Assembly: GCF_013155335.1 (NCBI RefSeq)
Contig: NZ_JABJQZ010000005.1
Coordinates: forward strand, 124,001 to 188,000
Source: Nocardioides sp. zg-1230
GTDB taxonomy: Bacteria > Actinomycetota > Actinomycetes > Propionibacteriales > Nocardioidaceae
Length of the DNA stretch: 64,000 nucleotides
Reading direction: 5' to 3'
Notes under the pieces: generated by a model
What the model was told of the DNA's origin: nothing
Seen by the model: only the letters and a program-made list of their open reading frames with translations
The model's database searches: none
Shown here: piece after piece, positions 24,438 through 33,373 of the stretch
How positions within the stretch are numbered: position 1 is the stretch's first letter
Layout: each line of letters begins with the position of its first letter
Made by a program: the position numbers and the translations under genes

Positions 24438-25177
24438 GCGTCGAGACCCACCCCGAGATCGACGACGAGGTCGTCGACGAGGTCGTCGACGAGGGTTCGT
24501 TCTCGCTCTTCGAGGGCGACGAGGGCGGCCTGGAGTACGCCCAGCGCCGCGCCCTCGTGACGCTGCTCAAGCAGCGCTTCATCAGCGCCCGCACGCACCC
24601 GCGCGACTGGAGCGTGCTCGTCGAGCACGAGCGCCTCATCCGGTCGCGGCTCAACGACCTCTTCCTCGAGCTGCAGGTCGACCGCGCCCGCGAGGTCGCG
24701 TGGAAGCGACAGGCGACCTCCGAGACCGGGAGCCGGTTCCCGACGATGCTCTACGACGCCGCGTGGTCGCGCGAGGAGACGCTCGTGCTCGTGCACCTGC
24801 GCGACCGGCTGCGCGCCGGGGTGGCGAGCGGCGACGCACGCGTCTTCGTCGACCGGGAGGACATCGTCCGCTACGTCGCGAGCTTCCGGCCCTCGCACGC
24901 CACCGACGTCGCAGGCGACGACAAGCGGGCCCGCAACGCGATCACGAGCGTCGTGAAGGCGGGGCTCCTGATCGCCACCGGGTCGGAGGAGCGCTTCGAG
25001 ATCAGCGAGGCGGTGGAGCCCCTGATCCCGCTCGAGCTGCTCCAGGAGCTGCTCGAGGCGCTGGTGGCGGCCAACGCCGGCGACGTCCCTGCCGGGCCCG
25101 ACGAGCCGGCCGACCTGTTCGACGACGACGGCGGCGCGGACCACCCGGTCACCGGCGATCCCGCAGAGGAGCAGTGA
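24434..25177 (+). CDS. jetB: DUF4194 protein, JetB/MukE-like subunit
   Basis: This 247-residue DUF4194-like protein is the MukE/MksE-type subunit that binds the kleisin. It opens with an acidic segment (DDEVVDEVVDEGSFSLFEGDE). A winged-helix body follows (ALVTLLKQRFISARTHPRDW, then FLELQVDRAREVAWKRQ), and it ends in an acidic tail. Its ATG overlaps the jetA stop (ATGA) and its stop lies just before jetC, so the three subunits should be made in fixed proportion. No enzymatic motif is expected in this family. Confidence 0.85.
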   Translation: MSVETHPEIDDEVVDEVVDEGSFSLFEGDEGGLEYAQRRALVTLLKQRFISARTHPRDWSVLVEHERLIRSRLNDLFLELQVDRAREVAWKRQATSETGSRFPTMLYDAAWSREETLVLVHLRDRLRAGVASGDARVFVDREDIVRYVASFRPSHATDVAGDDKRARNAITSVVKAGLLIATGSEERFEISEAVEPLIPLELLQELLEALVAANAGDVPAGPDEPADLFDDDGGADHPVTGDPAEEQ

Positions 25178-25179
25178 GC

Positions 25180-28100
25180 ATGTCGATCGACGAGATCGAG
25201 CAGACGACGGTCGACGGGTTGTTCGAGCGCCGCGACGTCGCCACGCCGGCCGACGACACGATGCAGTGGCGGGCGGCGCTGCTCCAGATGGTCAACTGGG
25301 GCGGCTTCGGCGGCCTCACTGTCGTACCCCTGCGCGGCGACGCGACGATGATCTCGGGCGCGTCCGGCGTCGGCAAGAGCACCATCCTCGACGCCTACAC
25401 GGCACTGATGATGCCGTCGGACACCAAGTTCAACGGTGCGTCCAACGACGCGGTCGCGGGCCGCGCCCGCGGTGCCGGCCAGCGCAACCTGCTGTCCTAC
25501 CTGCGCGGCGCGGTCGACGTGGTCGACGACCCCCGCACCGGCCGGCCGGTCGAGAAGCTGCTCCGCGGCAAGGGCTCCGACACCTGGGGCGCGATCGCGA
25601 TGACGTTCGTCAACGACCAGGGCGGCCGGTTCACCGTGCTCCGCACCTACTACGTGCCGCGGCGCGCGACCCGGTCCGCCGACGTCCAGATGCAGCTGGC
25701 CACCCAGGACGGGCCGCTTCCCCTCGACACGCTCGAGGTCGCCGTGCCCGAACGGTTCCACGCCAACACGCTCAAGAAGCTCTTCCCCGGCATCCGGGTG
25801 CACCGGACCTACGCCGAGTTCGCGGCCGTCCTGCACGCGCGGCTCGGCATCGGCGCCAACGGCGACGGCGCGAAGGCCCTGCGGCTGCTCGCCCGGATCC
25901 AGGCCGGCAACCAGGTCCGCAGCGTCGACGAGCTCTACAAGGACATGGTCCTCGAGCGACCGTCGACGTTCGCTGCCGCCGACCGCGCGATCGAGCACTT
26001 CGACGACCTCGACACCGCCCACTCGGCCATGCGCACCGAGGAGCAGAAGCTCGAGCTCCTCGCGCCGATCGTCGACCTCCACGACCGCAAGGTGGCGGCC
26101 ACCCGTCGGCTCGCCGAGCTCGACTCCTACGGCGTCACGCTCGACGGCGACACCCCGCTCCGGATGTGGTTGCTGCGCACCCACCTCCGCCTGATCGAGT
26201 CCGCCGTGGTCGACAACCGCGCCGACCGCGCATCGGCCGCCGACGAGCTCGGCACGACGACATCCGCGGAGCGCACGCTCCTGACCGACCTCGAGGCCGC
26301 CAAGGAGTCGCACCGCGCCGCCGGCGGCTCGACGCTGCAGTCGCTCGCGCTGTCGCTGGAGCAGGAGCAGGTCGTCCGCGACGACCGGCTCCGCCGACGC
26401 GAGGTCCTGCAGGAGCGGCTGCTCCCGCTCATCGACGCCACCGACGCCCAGGCGCCCGACGTCGAGGCCGCGCTGCTGTCGAGCGAGTCGTTCGCCGTGC
26501 TCCAGATGCACGCCCAGCAGTGGCTGTCCGGCTTCCAGCGCGAGCAGGAGCGGATCCGGCGCGAGCGCGACGCCGTGCTCCGCGAGCAGTTCCCGCTCAG
26601 CCAGCGTCAGGCCGAGCTGCGGCGCGAGCGGGCGTCGCTGGAGAGCCGCACCGGCCGCGTGCCGGCTCGGATGGACGAGCTGCGCGCCGAGGTCGCCCGG
26701 GCGAGCGGGCTCGGCGTCGATGAACTGCCCTTCGTGGCCGAGCTGCTCGACGTGGCGCCCGACGAGGCGCGGTGGCGCACGGCCATCGAGACGGTCCTCG
26801 GGGCGAGCGCTCGGATGATGCTCGTGCCGCTCGATCGGCTGGAGGGATTCTCCGCCGCGATCGACGGGCTGCGGCTGCGCGGGCGGCTGACCTTCGAGGG
26901 TGTCGAGCTCGACCTGCCCGACCTCGGTCCGGCAGACCCGGAGCGGGTTGCCGGCAAGCTCGTCTTCCAGGACTCGCCGTTCTCGGGCTGGGTGCAGGCG
27001 CACGTGGGGGAGACGTCGCGCAACGCGCTGTGCGTCGAGTCCGCCGACGGCCTCTCAGGCCCCGGCTTTCGCGTCACCCTGGCCGGCCAGACCCGCAACG
27101 GCCGCCGCGGCGCCCACGGGCGCAACGACACCCGCAACATCATCGGGTTCTCCAACGTCGACGCGATCGCCGAGGTCGACGCGGAGCTCGCCGACCTCGA
27201 GGAGCGGCTCGACGGCGTCGGCGCCGACGTGGCTGCGCTCGACCAGAGGTCGCGCGTGCTGGAGAAGCAGCGCACGTCGTACGACGTCGTGGCCGCCGCG
27301 CGCTTCGACGACTTCGACGTCGACGGCAGCGACCGACGCATCGCCGAGCTCGAGCGCCGCCGGGGCGAGATCCTCGAGTCGGACGACGGCCTCCGGGAGC
27401 TCGAGGCGCAGATCGCCGACCTCACCGCACGGCTCGAGGAGACGCGACGGGCCCGCTACGCCGCCGAGCAGCGGCAGCGCGAGCTCAACGCCGCCCACGG
27501 TGACCTGGTCGACGCCGAGGACGTCGTCAAGGACCGGCTCCAGGCGATGGAGGACGCCGGCGAGGTCGTGCTCAGCCCGGAGCAGGAGGCCGCCCTGGTG
27601 GTCGACTTCGCGGCTGCCGCGTCGCCCGCCGACCCCGACGACCTCGACCGCTTCGCCGAGTCCTCCCAGCGGCTCGCCGACCGGCTCCGCACCGCGGTCG
27701 GCGACGCCGAGGCCGAGGTCCGGAGGGTCGACGACGACCTCACGCAGGTGTTCCGCGTCTACAAGATGCAGTGGGACTCGCCCAACCTGGGCGCGACCGC
27801 GGACTCCTACCCCGACTACGCACGCATCCTCGACGACATCCGCGGCGAGGGCCTCGCCGCCCGGCGGGCCGAGTGGCGGCGCCGGCTCACGGAGTGGAGC
27901 GGTCAGGACCTGGTGCCCCTCGTCGGCGCGATGGCCGCGTCCGTCGAGGAGATCGAGGACCGGCTGGAGCCGATCAACGCGATCCTGCGGCGCCTCGAGT
28001 TCGGGGCGTCGGGCGACCGGCTCCGGATCCGTCTGCGTCGACTGGCGCCCGCCCACGTGCAGGCCTTCATGAAGGACCTGCGCACCCTGTCGTCCGGGTC

Positions 28101-28635
28101 CGCCAACGAGCTCGACGAGGAGGCCCTGGAGAAGCGGTTCGCCGAGCTCAGCCGGTTCATGCAGCAGCTGCGCAGGCCGAGCCAGGTCGGCGAGGCAGCC
28201 ACGTCATTGACCGACCGCGACCGCCTGCTCGACGTACGCCGCCACGTGGAGATCAGCGCCGAGCGCTACGACCACACCACCGGCGAGCTGCGCGCGACCT
28301 ATCGGACGCTGGGGGAGAAGAGCGGTGGCGAGAGCCAGGAGCTCGTCGCCTTCATCGTCGGCTCCGCGCTCCGCTTCCGGCTGGGCGACGAGATGCGGTC
28401 GCGGCCGCGCTTCGCGCCGGTCTTCCTCGACGAGGGCTTCGTGAAGGCCGACTCCGAGTTCGCCGGTCGCGCCGTCCAGGCGTGGCGCGGGCTCGGCTTC
28501 CAACTCGTCGTCGGCGTCCCGCTCGACAAGGTCACCGGCCTCGAGCCCCACATGGACGAGCTGCTCGCCATCACCAAGAACAGCGCCACCCACCAGTCCT
28601 GGATCACGCCGATCACCGACGCCGAGCGCGCCTAG
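25180..28635 (+). CDS. jetC: SMC-like ATPase, JetC/MukB-like
   Basis: This 1151-residue SMC-type ATPase has a Walker A motif (GASGVGKST, K66) in the N-terminal half head. Two long charged coiled-coil stretches flank a hinge near residues 520-660. At the C-terminal half head are the ABC signature SGGESQELV (S1048) and Walker B FLDEGFVK (D1084, E1085). It matches the SbcC/MukB-like ATPases of Wadjet/MksB systems, which load on and extrude DNA. The ATG follows AGAGGAG; an in-frame GTG two codons earlier is possible. No gene for the JetD/MksG toprim-type nuclease follows: the next gene is a convergent sigma factor whose stop overlaps this one (CTAG). Confidence 0.93.
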   Translation: MSIDEIEQTTVDGLFERRDVATPADDTMQWRAALLQMVNWGGFGGLTVVPLRGDATMISGASGVGKSTILDAYTALMMPSDTKFNGASNDAVAGRARGAGQRNLLSYLRGAVDVVDDPRTGRPVEKLLRGKGSDTWGAIAMTFVNDQGGRFTVLRTYYVPRRATRSADVQMQLATQDGPLPLDTLEVAVPERFHANTLKKLFPGIRVHRTYAEFAAVLHARLGIGANGDGAKALRLLARIQAGNQVRSVDELYKDMVLERPSTFAAADRAIEHFDDLDTAHSAMRTEEQKLELLAPIVDLHDRKVAATRRLAELDSYGVTLDGDTPLRMWLLRTHLRLIESAVVDNRADRASAADELGTTTSAERTLLTDLEAAKESHRAAGGSTLQSLALSLEQEQVVRDDRLRRREVLQERLLPLIDATDAQAPDVEAALLSSESFAVLQMHAQQWLSGFQREQERIRRERDAVLREQFPLSQRQAELRRERASLESRTGRVPARMDELRAEVARASGLGVDELPFVAELLDVAPDEARWRTAIETVLGASARMMLVPLDRLEGFSAAIDGLRLRGRLTFEGVELDLPDLGPADPERVAGKLVFQDSPFSGWVQAHVGETSRNALCVESADGLSGPGFRVTLAGQTRNGRRGAHGRNDTRNIIGFSNVDAIAEVDAELADLEERLDGVGADVAALDQRSRVLEKQRTSYDVVAAARFDDFDVDGSDRRIAELERRRGEILESDDGLRELEAQIADLTARLEETRRARYAAEQRQRELNAAHGDLVDAEDVVKDRLQAMEDAGEVVLSPEQEAALVVDFAAAASPADPDDLDRFAESSQRLADRLRTAVGDAEAEVRRVDDDLTQVFRVYKMQWDSPNLGATADSYPDYARILDDIRGEGLAARRAEWRRRLTEWSGQDLVPLVGAMAASVEEIEDRLEPINAILRRLEFGASGDRLRIRLRRLAPAHVQAFMKDLRTLSSGSANELDEEALEKRFAELSRFMQQLRRPSQVGEAATSLTDRDRLLDVRRHVEISAERYDHTTGELRATYRTLGEKSGGESQELVAFIVGSALRFRLGDEMRSRPRFAPVFLDEGFVKADSEFAGRAVQAWRGLGFQLVVGVPLDKVTGLEPHMDELLAITKNSATHQSWITPITDAERA

Positions 28636-29459
28636 GCAGCCGACAGCGGTTCGGACAGGTCGGCGCGCAGGCGCGTGAGCACGCGGGTCAGGATCCTGGA
28701 GACCTGGGCCTGCGTCAGCCCGACCATGTCGGCGATCTCGCGCTGGGTGCGCTCGTCGACGAAGCGCCACTGGAGGATCAGACGCTCCCGCTCCGACAGG
28801 CGGCCGACCGCGGAATCGAGCACCATCTTGGCCTCGAGGGACGCGAACCCGCGCTCCTCGAGCCCCAGCACGTCCGCGATCGTCCCGCCGGGCTCGTCGT
28901 CGGCGCTGGTGTCGATCGACGCCGGCCGGAAGCAACCGTCGGCCGCAAGGGCCTCCACGACCTCGTCCGGGTCGACGTCCAGGTGGCGCGCGATCTCCGA
29001 CGGGCGGGGAGAGCGGCCGAGGAGCGCCTCGAGCTCGTGCTGGGTCGCCCGGATCCGGGACTGCAGCTGCTGCACACGCCGTGGGACGCGGATCATCCAC
29101 CCGGAGTCGCGGAAGTGCCGGCGCAGCTCGCCCCGCACGGTCGGGACCGCGTAGGACATGAAGTCGTGCCCGGCGGAGGGATCGAAGCGGCGGGCCGCCT
29201 TGATGAGGCCGACCAGGGCGACCTGCTCGAGGTCGTCGAGGTCGATGCCTCGGTTGCGGTAGCGGGCCGCCATCGAGCGGGCGACGGGTGTGTTGGTCGC
29301 GATCAGCTCGTCCACCAGCCCCTGGCGCGCCGGCCCGGACCCCGCCCGACGCAGCTCGTCGACGATCGCGGTCGTACGTCGGGCGCGCTCGTCGCGCTCG
29401 ACGGCCTGGGGGGAGTCGCCGAGGTGGGCGGGGGCTGCGGGCGTCGTGAGGGTGGCCAC
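28632..29459 (-). CDS. SigB/SigF/SigG-type RNA polymerase sigma factor
   Basis: This 275-residue group 3 sigma factor has no region 1. Region 2 includes MAARYRNRGIDLDDLEQVALVGLIKAARRFDPSAGHDFMSYAVPTVRGELRR, written here as separate landmarks: DLEQVALVGL, FDPSAGHDF and the -10-binding SYAVPTVRGEL. Region 3 has RVPRRVQQLQSRI, and region 4 has LSERERLILQWRF with the HTH TQAQVSRILTRV. These factors usually drive general or envelope stress regulons under anti-sigma control. The GTG at 29459 follows GGAAGGAG; 42 upstream codons are open but overlap the conserved promoter element. Its region 4 is very like the stand-alone protein at 1583-1873. No anti-sigma gene is adjacent. Confidence 0.92.
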   Translation of the reverse strand: MATLTTPAAPAHLGDSPQAVERDERARRTTAIVDELRRAGSGPARQGLVDELIATNTPVARSMAARYRNRGIDLDDLEQVALVGLIKAARRFDPSAGHDFMSYAVPTVRGELRRHFRDSGWMIRVPRRVQQLQSRIRATQHELEALLGRSPRPSEIARHLDVDPDEVVEALAADGCFRPASIDTSADDEPGGTIADVLGLEERGFASLEAKMVLDSAVGRLSERERLILQWRFVDERTQREIADMVGLTQAQVSRILTRVLTRLRADLSEPLSAA

Positions 29460-29546
29460 GATCTGCTCCTTCCGGGCCGTGGGGCCGTGCTGGGCGTCGC
29501 CCGGAGTGGGCGTGCACTGAATCGTCGCCGGGGAGGTCGGCGCGCG

Positions 29547-29577
29547 GACAGCCGAAATGCGAAACATTGGACAAACC
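29547..29577 (-). promoter_or_regulatory. Conserved element upstream of a sigma gene (copy 2)
   Basis: This is the partner of 1956-1987: 31 bases that, on the minus strand, begin GGTTTGTCCA and end TTCGGCTGTC, with one indel and a few changes in the middle. It lies 87 bases before the sigma-factor start. A shared promoter read by the same stress sigma factor is a natural explanation. Confidence 0.6.
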
Positions 29578-29622
29578 ATAGACATCGGGATCCGGCGCGG
29601 GGCCGCGAGATTGCCCGGCCGC

Positions 29623-29634
29623 TAGGGTCGGGCC
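29623..29634 (+). promoter_or_regulatory. Candidate leaderless promoter of pta
   Basis: TAGGGT stands six bases before the pta ATG. No Shine-Dalgarno sequence is present, which fits a leaderless mRNA. No good -35 hexamer is visible. Confidence 0.4.
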
Positions 29635-31710
29635 ATGGCTCGCAGCGTCTACGTGGCCGGTGTCGAGGGGTTCACCGGCAAGTCCGCAGTTGCGCTCGGC
29701 GTGCTCGAGCAGCTGTCCCGCCGGGTGGCCCGGGTGGCGGTCTTCAGGCCGGTGGTCCGTGCCGAGGCGTCGACCTGGGACGTGCACGACTACGTCCTCG
29801 ACCTGCTCGTCTCGCACGACGCCGTCTCGCTGACGTACGACGAGTGCGCGGGCGTCAGCTACGACGACGTGCACGCCGACCCCGACGGGGCGATGGACCG
29901 CATCGTCGCGCGCTACCACCAGGTCGCCGAGCAGAGCGACGCCGTGGTGGTCGTCGGCAGCGACTACACCGACGTCGGCGCCCCGGCGGAGTTCGCCTTC
30001 AACGCCCGGGTCGCCGCCAACCTCGGCGCACCGGTCCTGCTCGTCCTCAACGGGCAGGGGAGGGGCGCCGACCAGCTGTGCACGGCGGCCGCGATGGCGG
30101 AGGCCGAGCTGGCTGCCAACCACGCCGCGCTGTTCGCCGTCATCGCCAACCGCGTCGACCCCGAGGCCACCGAGCGGACGGCGGCGGCGCTGCGCCGCGA
30201 CGGCGTACCTGCCTTCGCCCTGCCCGAGCAGCCCCTGCTCAGCGCGCCGTCGGTCGGCGACCTGATGGCGGCCTGCGACGGCCACCTCGTGCGCGGCGAC
30301 GAGGGCCAGCTGGCGCGCGAGGTCCCGGGCCTGGTGGTCGCGGCGATGACCCTGCCCAACGTGCTCGACCGGCTCTTCGACGGCGCACTCGTCGTCACGC
30401 CCGGTGACCGGCCCGAGGTCGTCCTCGGCGTCCTCACCGCCCACCAGTCGGCCAGCTTCCCGCAGCTCTCCGGCATCGTCCTCAACGGCGGTCTCGACCT
30501 GCCCGAGCAGGTGGATCGGCTGCTCGACGGGCTCGAGGTGGCGCTGCCGATCATCGCCACCGACCTCGGCACCCATGCCACCTCGACCGCGCTGACCAAC
30601 CGCCGCGGTCGTCTCGACAAGGACTCGCCGCGCAAGATCGCGACCGCCCTCACCCTCTTCGCCGACCACGTGGACGGGGACGAGCTGATGAGCGGTCTCG
30701 AGGTGGCCCGCACGTCGGTCGTCACGCCGCTGATGTTCGAGCACCGGGTCCTCGACGACGCGATCGCCGACCGTCGCCACATCGTCCTGCCGGAGGGGGA
30801 GGAGGAGCGCATCCTGCGCGCTGCCGACGTCCTGCTCCGGCGCAACGTCGCCGACCTGACGCTGCTCGGCGACCCGATGATCGTGCGCGCCAAGGCCGCC
30901 CACCTCGGTATCGACGTGTCCGCCGCCCGCCTGCTCAGCCCCTACGACGAGGAGCTGCGCGAGCGGTTCGCGCAGGAGTACCACCAGCGCCGCGCGCACA
31001 AGGGGATCGACCTCGAGGCGGCGCGCGACATCGTCGTCGACGTGTCCTACTTCGGCACGATGATGGTCGAGCTCGGCCTCGCCGACGGGATGGTGTCGGG
31101 CGCGGTGCACACCACGGCGCACACGATCCGGCCGGCGCTGGAGGTCATCCGCACGGTGCCCGAGGTGTCGGTGGTGTCGTCGGTGTTCTTCATGTGCCTC
31201 AAGGACCAGGTGCTCGTCTACGGCGACTGCGCGGTCAACCCCGACCCCACCGCCACCCAGCTCGCCGACATCGCGATCGCGTCGGCCCACACGGCCGCCG
31301 CCTTCGGGGTCGAGCCGCGCGTCGCGATGCTGTCGTACTCCACCGGCACCTCCGGTAGCGGCACCGACGTCGAGAAGGTCACCCAGGCGACGGCGATGGT
31401 CCGCGAGCGGGCGCCGGACCTGCTCGTCGAGGGCCCGATCCAGTACGACGCCGCCATCGACGCGGCGGTCGCGCGCACCAAGCTGCCCGACTCGGCCGTG
31501 GCCGGGCGGGCGACGGTCTTCGTCTTCCCCGACCTCAACACGGGCAACAACACCTACAAGGCCGTGCAGAGATCGGCGGGCGCGCTGGCGGTCGGCCCGG
31601 TCCTGCAGGGCCTCCGCAAGCCGGTCAACGACCTGTCGCGCGGCGCGCTGGTGCGCGACATCGTCAACACGGTCGCGATCACCGCGATCCAGGCGCAGGA
31701 GCGCTCGTGA
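29635..31710 (+). CDS. pta: Phosphate acetyltransferase
   Basis: This 691-residue long-form Pta interconverts acetyl-CoA and acetyl phosphate. The N-terminal P-loop-like domain starts MARSVYVAGVEGFTGKSAVALGVLEQL, a DRTGG-type regulatory domain lies in the middle, and the catalytic phosphotransacetylase domain begins near residue 375. Catalytic-domain landmarks are HIVLPEGEEERILRAADVLLRR, GMVSGAVHTTAHTIRPAL and FPDLNTGNNTYKAVQR. Its last four bases (GTGA) are the start of ackA, so the two are translationally coupled. The likely role is acetate overflow and reassimilation, and it links to the acetyl-CoA made by the pca pathway. Confidence 0.95.
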   Translation: MARSVYVAGVEGFTGKSAVALGVLEQLSRRVARVAVFRPVVRAEASTWDVHDYVLDLLVSHDAVSLTYDECAGVSYDDVHADPDGAMDRIVARYHQVAEQSDAVVVVGSDYTDVGAPAEFAFNARVAANLGAPVLLVLNGQGRGADQLCTAAAMAEAELAANHAALFAVIANRVDPEATERTAAALRRDGVPAFALPEQPLLSAPSVGDLMAACDGHLVRGDEGQLAREVPGLVVAAMTLPNVLDRLFDGALVVTPGDRPEVVLGVLTAHQSASFPQLSGIVLNGGLDLPEQVDRLLDGLEVALPIIATDLGTHATSTALTNRRGRLDKDSPRKIATALTLFADHVDGDELMSGLEVARTSVVTPLMFEHRVLDDAIADRRHIVLPEGEEERILRAADVLLRRNVADLTLLGDPMIVRAKAAHLGIDVSAARLLSPYDEELRERFAQEYHQRRAHKGIDLEAARDIVVDVSYFGTMMVELGLADGMVSGAVHTTAHTIRPALEVIRTVPEVSVVSSVFFMCLKDQVLVYGDCAVNPDPTATQLADIAIASAHTAAAFGVEPRVAMLSYSTGTSGSGTDVEKVTQATAMVRERAPDLLVEGPIQYDAAIDAAVARTKLPDSAVAGRATVFVFPDLNTGNNTYKAVQRSAGALAVGPVLQGLRKPVNDLSRGALVRDIVNTVAITAIQAQERS

Positions 31711-32906
31711 CCCGGCGGGTGCTGGTCCTCAACGCCGGCTCGTCGTCGCTGAAGTACCGCCTCCTCGACGGCGGCACGGGCGTCGCCGAGGCCTCCGGCA
31801 CGGTGGAGCGCATCGGCGAGGACACCGGCACGCTGACCCACTCGGTCGGCGGCCAGGACCACACCGAGGAGCGACGCGTCACCGACTTCGAGGACGCGCT
31901 GCGCTCGGCCCTCGACGCCTTCGAGCGGCACGGGCCGGCGATCGACCGCGACCACCTGGCGGCGGTGGGCCACCGGGTCGTGCACGGCGGCGACCTCTTC
32001 GCCGACCCGGTGGTCGTGGACGACCACCTGCTCGCCACTGTTGAGGACCTCGTCCCGCTCGCGCCGCTGCACAACCCCGCCAACCTGGAGGGGCTCCGCG
32101 TCGCCCGCCGGCTCTTCCCCGACGTGCCGCAGGTCGCGGTCTTCGACACCGCGTTCCACCAGTCGATGCCCGAGCACGCCTACACCTACGCCGTCCCGCT
32201 GGCCTGGCGAGAGGAGCACCGGATCCGCCGCTACGGCTTCCACGGCACGTCGTACGCCTTCGTCTCCCGCCGTGCCGCCGAGCTGCTCGACCGCCCGGTG
32301 GAGGAGACCAACCTCGTGGTCCTGCACCTCGGCAACGGCGCGTCGGCCGCGGCGATCAGGGGCGGGCACTCCGTCGACACGTCGATGGGGCTCACCCCGC
32401 TCGAGGGGCTGGTGATGGGCACCCGCTCCGGCGACCTCGACCCGGCCATCCACGGACACCTGCACCGCGAGGTCGGCTGGTCGCTGGACGAGATCGACCG
32501 GGCGCTCTACCGCGAGTCCGGCCTGCGCGGGCTGTCCGGGGTCAACGACTTCCGCGAGCTCACCCGCCGCATGGGGGCCGGTGACGAGACGGCCAGGCTC
32601 GCCTTCGACGTCTACGCCTACCGCGTGCGCAAGTACGTCGGCGCCTACTACGCCGCCCTCGGCGAGCTGCACGCCGTGGTCTTCACCGGCGGCGTCGGCC
32701 AGCACAGTCCCGACCTGAGGGCCGCGGCGCTCGCCGGCCTCGACCGGCTCGGGATCGTCCTCGACCCCGCCCGCAACGACGCTCGCACGAACGAGGCCCG
32801 TGCGGTCTCGGCCGAGGACTCGGAGGTCGCCGTCCTCGTCGTGCCCACCGACGAGGAGTGGGAGATCGCGCGCCAGGCGCTGGCGGTCGTGCACGGCTCG
32901 GACTGA
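31707..32906 (+). CDS. ackA: Acetate kinase
   Basis: The 399-residue ASKHA-fold kinase converts acetyl phosphate and ADP to acetate and ATP. It has the N-terminal signature VLVLNAGSSSLKYRLLD, the central HLGNGASAAAIRGG and SVDTSMGLTPLEGLVMGTRSGD, and the C-terminal FTGGVGQHSPDLR. Length and motifs are complete. The GTG start overlaps the pta stop by four bases. A strong bidirectional hairpin follows before the convergent HU gene. Confidence 0.96.
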   Translation: MTRRVLVLNAGSSSLKYRLLDGGTGVAEASGTVERIGEDTGTLTHSVGGQDHTEERRVTDFEDALRSALDAFERHGPAIDRDHLAAVGHRVVHGGDLFADPVVVDDHLLATVEDLVPLAPLHNPANLEGLRVARRLFPDVPQVAVFDTAFHQSMPEHAYTYAVPLAWREEHRIRRYGFHGTSYAFVSRRAAELLDRPVEETNLVVLHLGNGASAAAIRGGHSVDTSMGLTPLEGLVMGTRSGDLDPAIHGHLHREVGWSLDEIDRALYRESGLRGLSGVNDFRELTRRMGAGDETARLAFDVYAYRVRKYVGAYYAALGELHAVVFTGGVGQHSPDLRAAALAGLDRLGIVLDPARNDARTNEARAVSAEDSEVAVLVVPTDEEWEIARQALAVVHGSD

Positions 32907-32926
32907 GCGTTCCGCGCCACGACCGA

Positions 32927-32973
32927 CAGCGGGGAAGATCGACCTGACATGTCGCGGACGATCTTCCCCGCTG
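32927..32973. terminator. Bidirectional terminator between ackA and hup
   Basis: CAGCGGGGAAGATCG and CGATCTTCCCCGCTG form a perfect 15-bp stem with a 17-base loop between the convergent ends of ackA and the HU gene. Confidence 0.85.
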
Positions 32974-32993
32974 CTAGGCGATGGAGCCTGGTG

Positions 32994-33269
32994 TCAGCCG
33001 TTGACGGCGTTCTTGAACGCAGCGGCCGGCTTGAAGGCAGGCGCCTTGCTCGCAGCGATCTCCATCGTCTCGCCGGTCTGCGGGTTGCGGCCGGTGCGAG
33101 CCGAACGCTCGCGGGACTCGAACGTCCCGAAGCCCGGCACCGTGACCTTGTCGCCACCGGCGACAGCGCTGGTGATGGAGGCGATGACGGCCTCGAGGGC
33201 CTTGTCGGCCTGGGCGTTGCTCAGCTCGGCGTGCGAGGCGATGGCGTCGCGCAGCTCGGTCTTGTTCAC
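32994..33269 (-). CDS. hup: HU family DNA-binding protein
   Basis: This 91-residue HU-type nucleoid protein starts MNKTELRDAIASHAELSNAQADKALEAV and has GGDKVTVPGFGTFESRERSART. The DNA-binding arm carries GRNPQTGETMEIAA and the protein ends KPAAAFKNAVNG. It has the short actinobacterial/bacterial form without the Lys/Ala-rich C-terminal tail of mycobacterial HupB. A second HU gene elsewhere is therefore possible. The GTG follows AGGAGATCAC. It binds and bends DNA as a dimer. Confidence 0.95.
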   Translation of the reverse strand: MNKTELRDAIASHAELSNAQADKALEAVIASITSAVAGGDKVTVPGFGTFESRERSARTGRNPQTGETMEIAASKAPAFKPAAAFKNAVNG

Positions 33270-33373
33270 GTGATCTCCTGATCGTCGGGTTCACTTACGG
33301 CGGCCATTCAACAACGACGGTCGGATCGGTGCGTGGTCGGCCAACCCCAAGGGGTGGCTGGGCGCTCGAACGG

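Noticed and set aside
28632..31290. A JetD/MksG-type nuclease after jetC
   Set aside because: I looked on both strands for a fourth Wadjet gene. The real genes here are a sigma factor and pta; the other long frames are shadows.
33330..33362. Imperfect GCCAACCCC/GGGGTGGCT hairpin after the ThrE-like gene
   Set aside because: The stem has a mismatch and is short. It may be a terminator, but the support is too weak to list as a feature.
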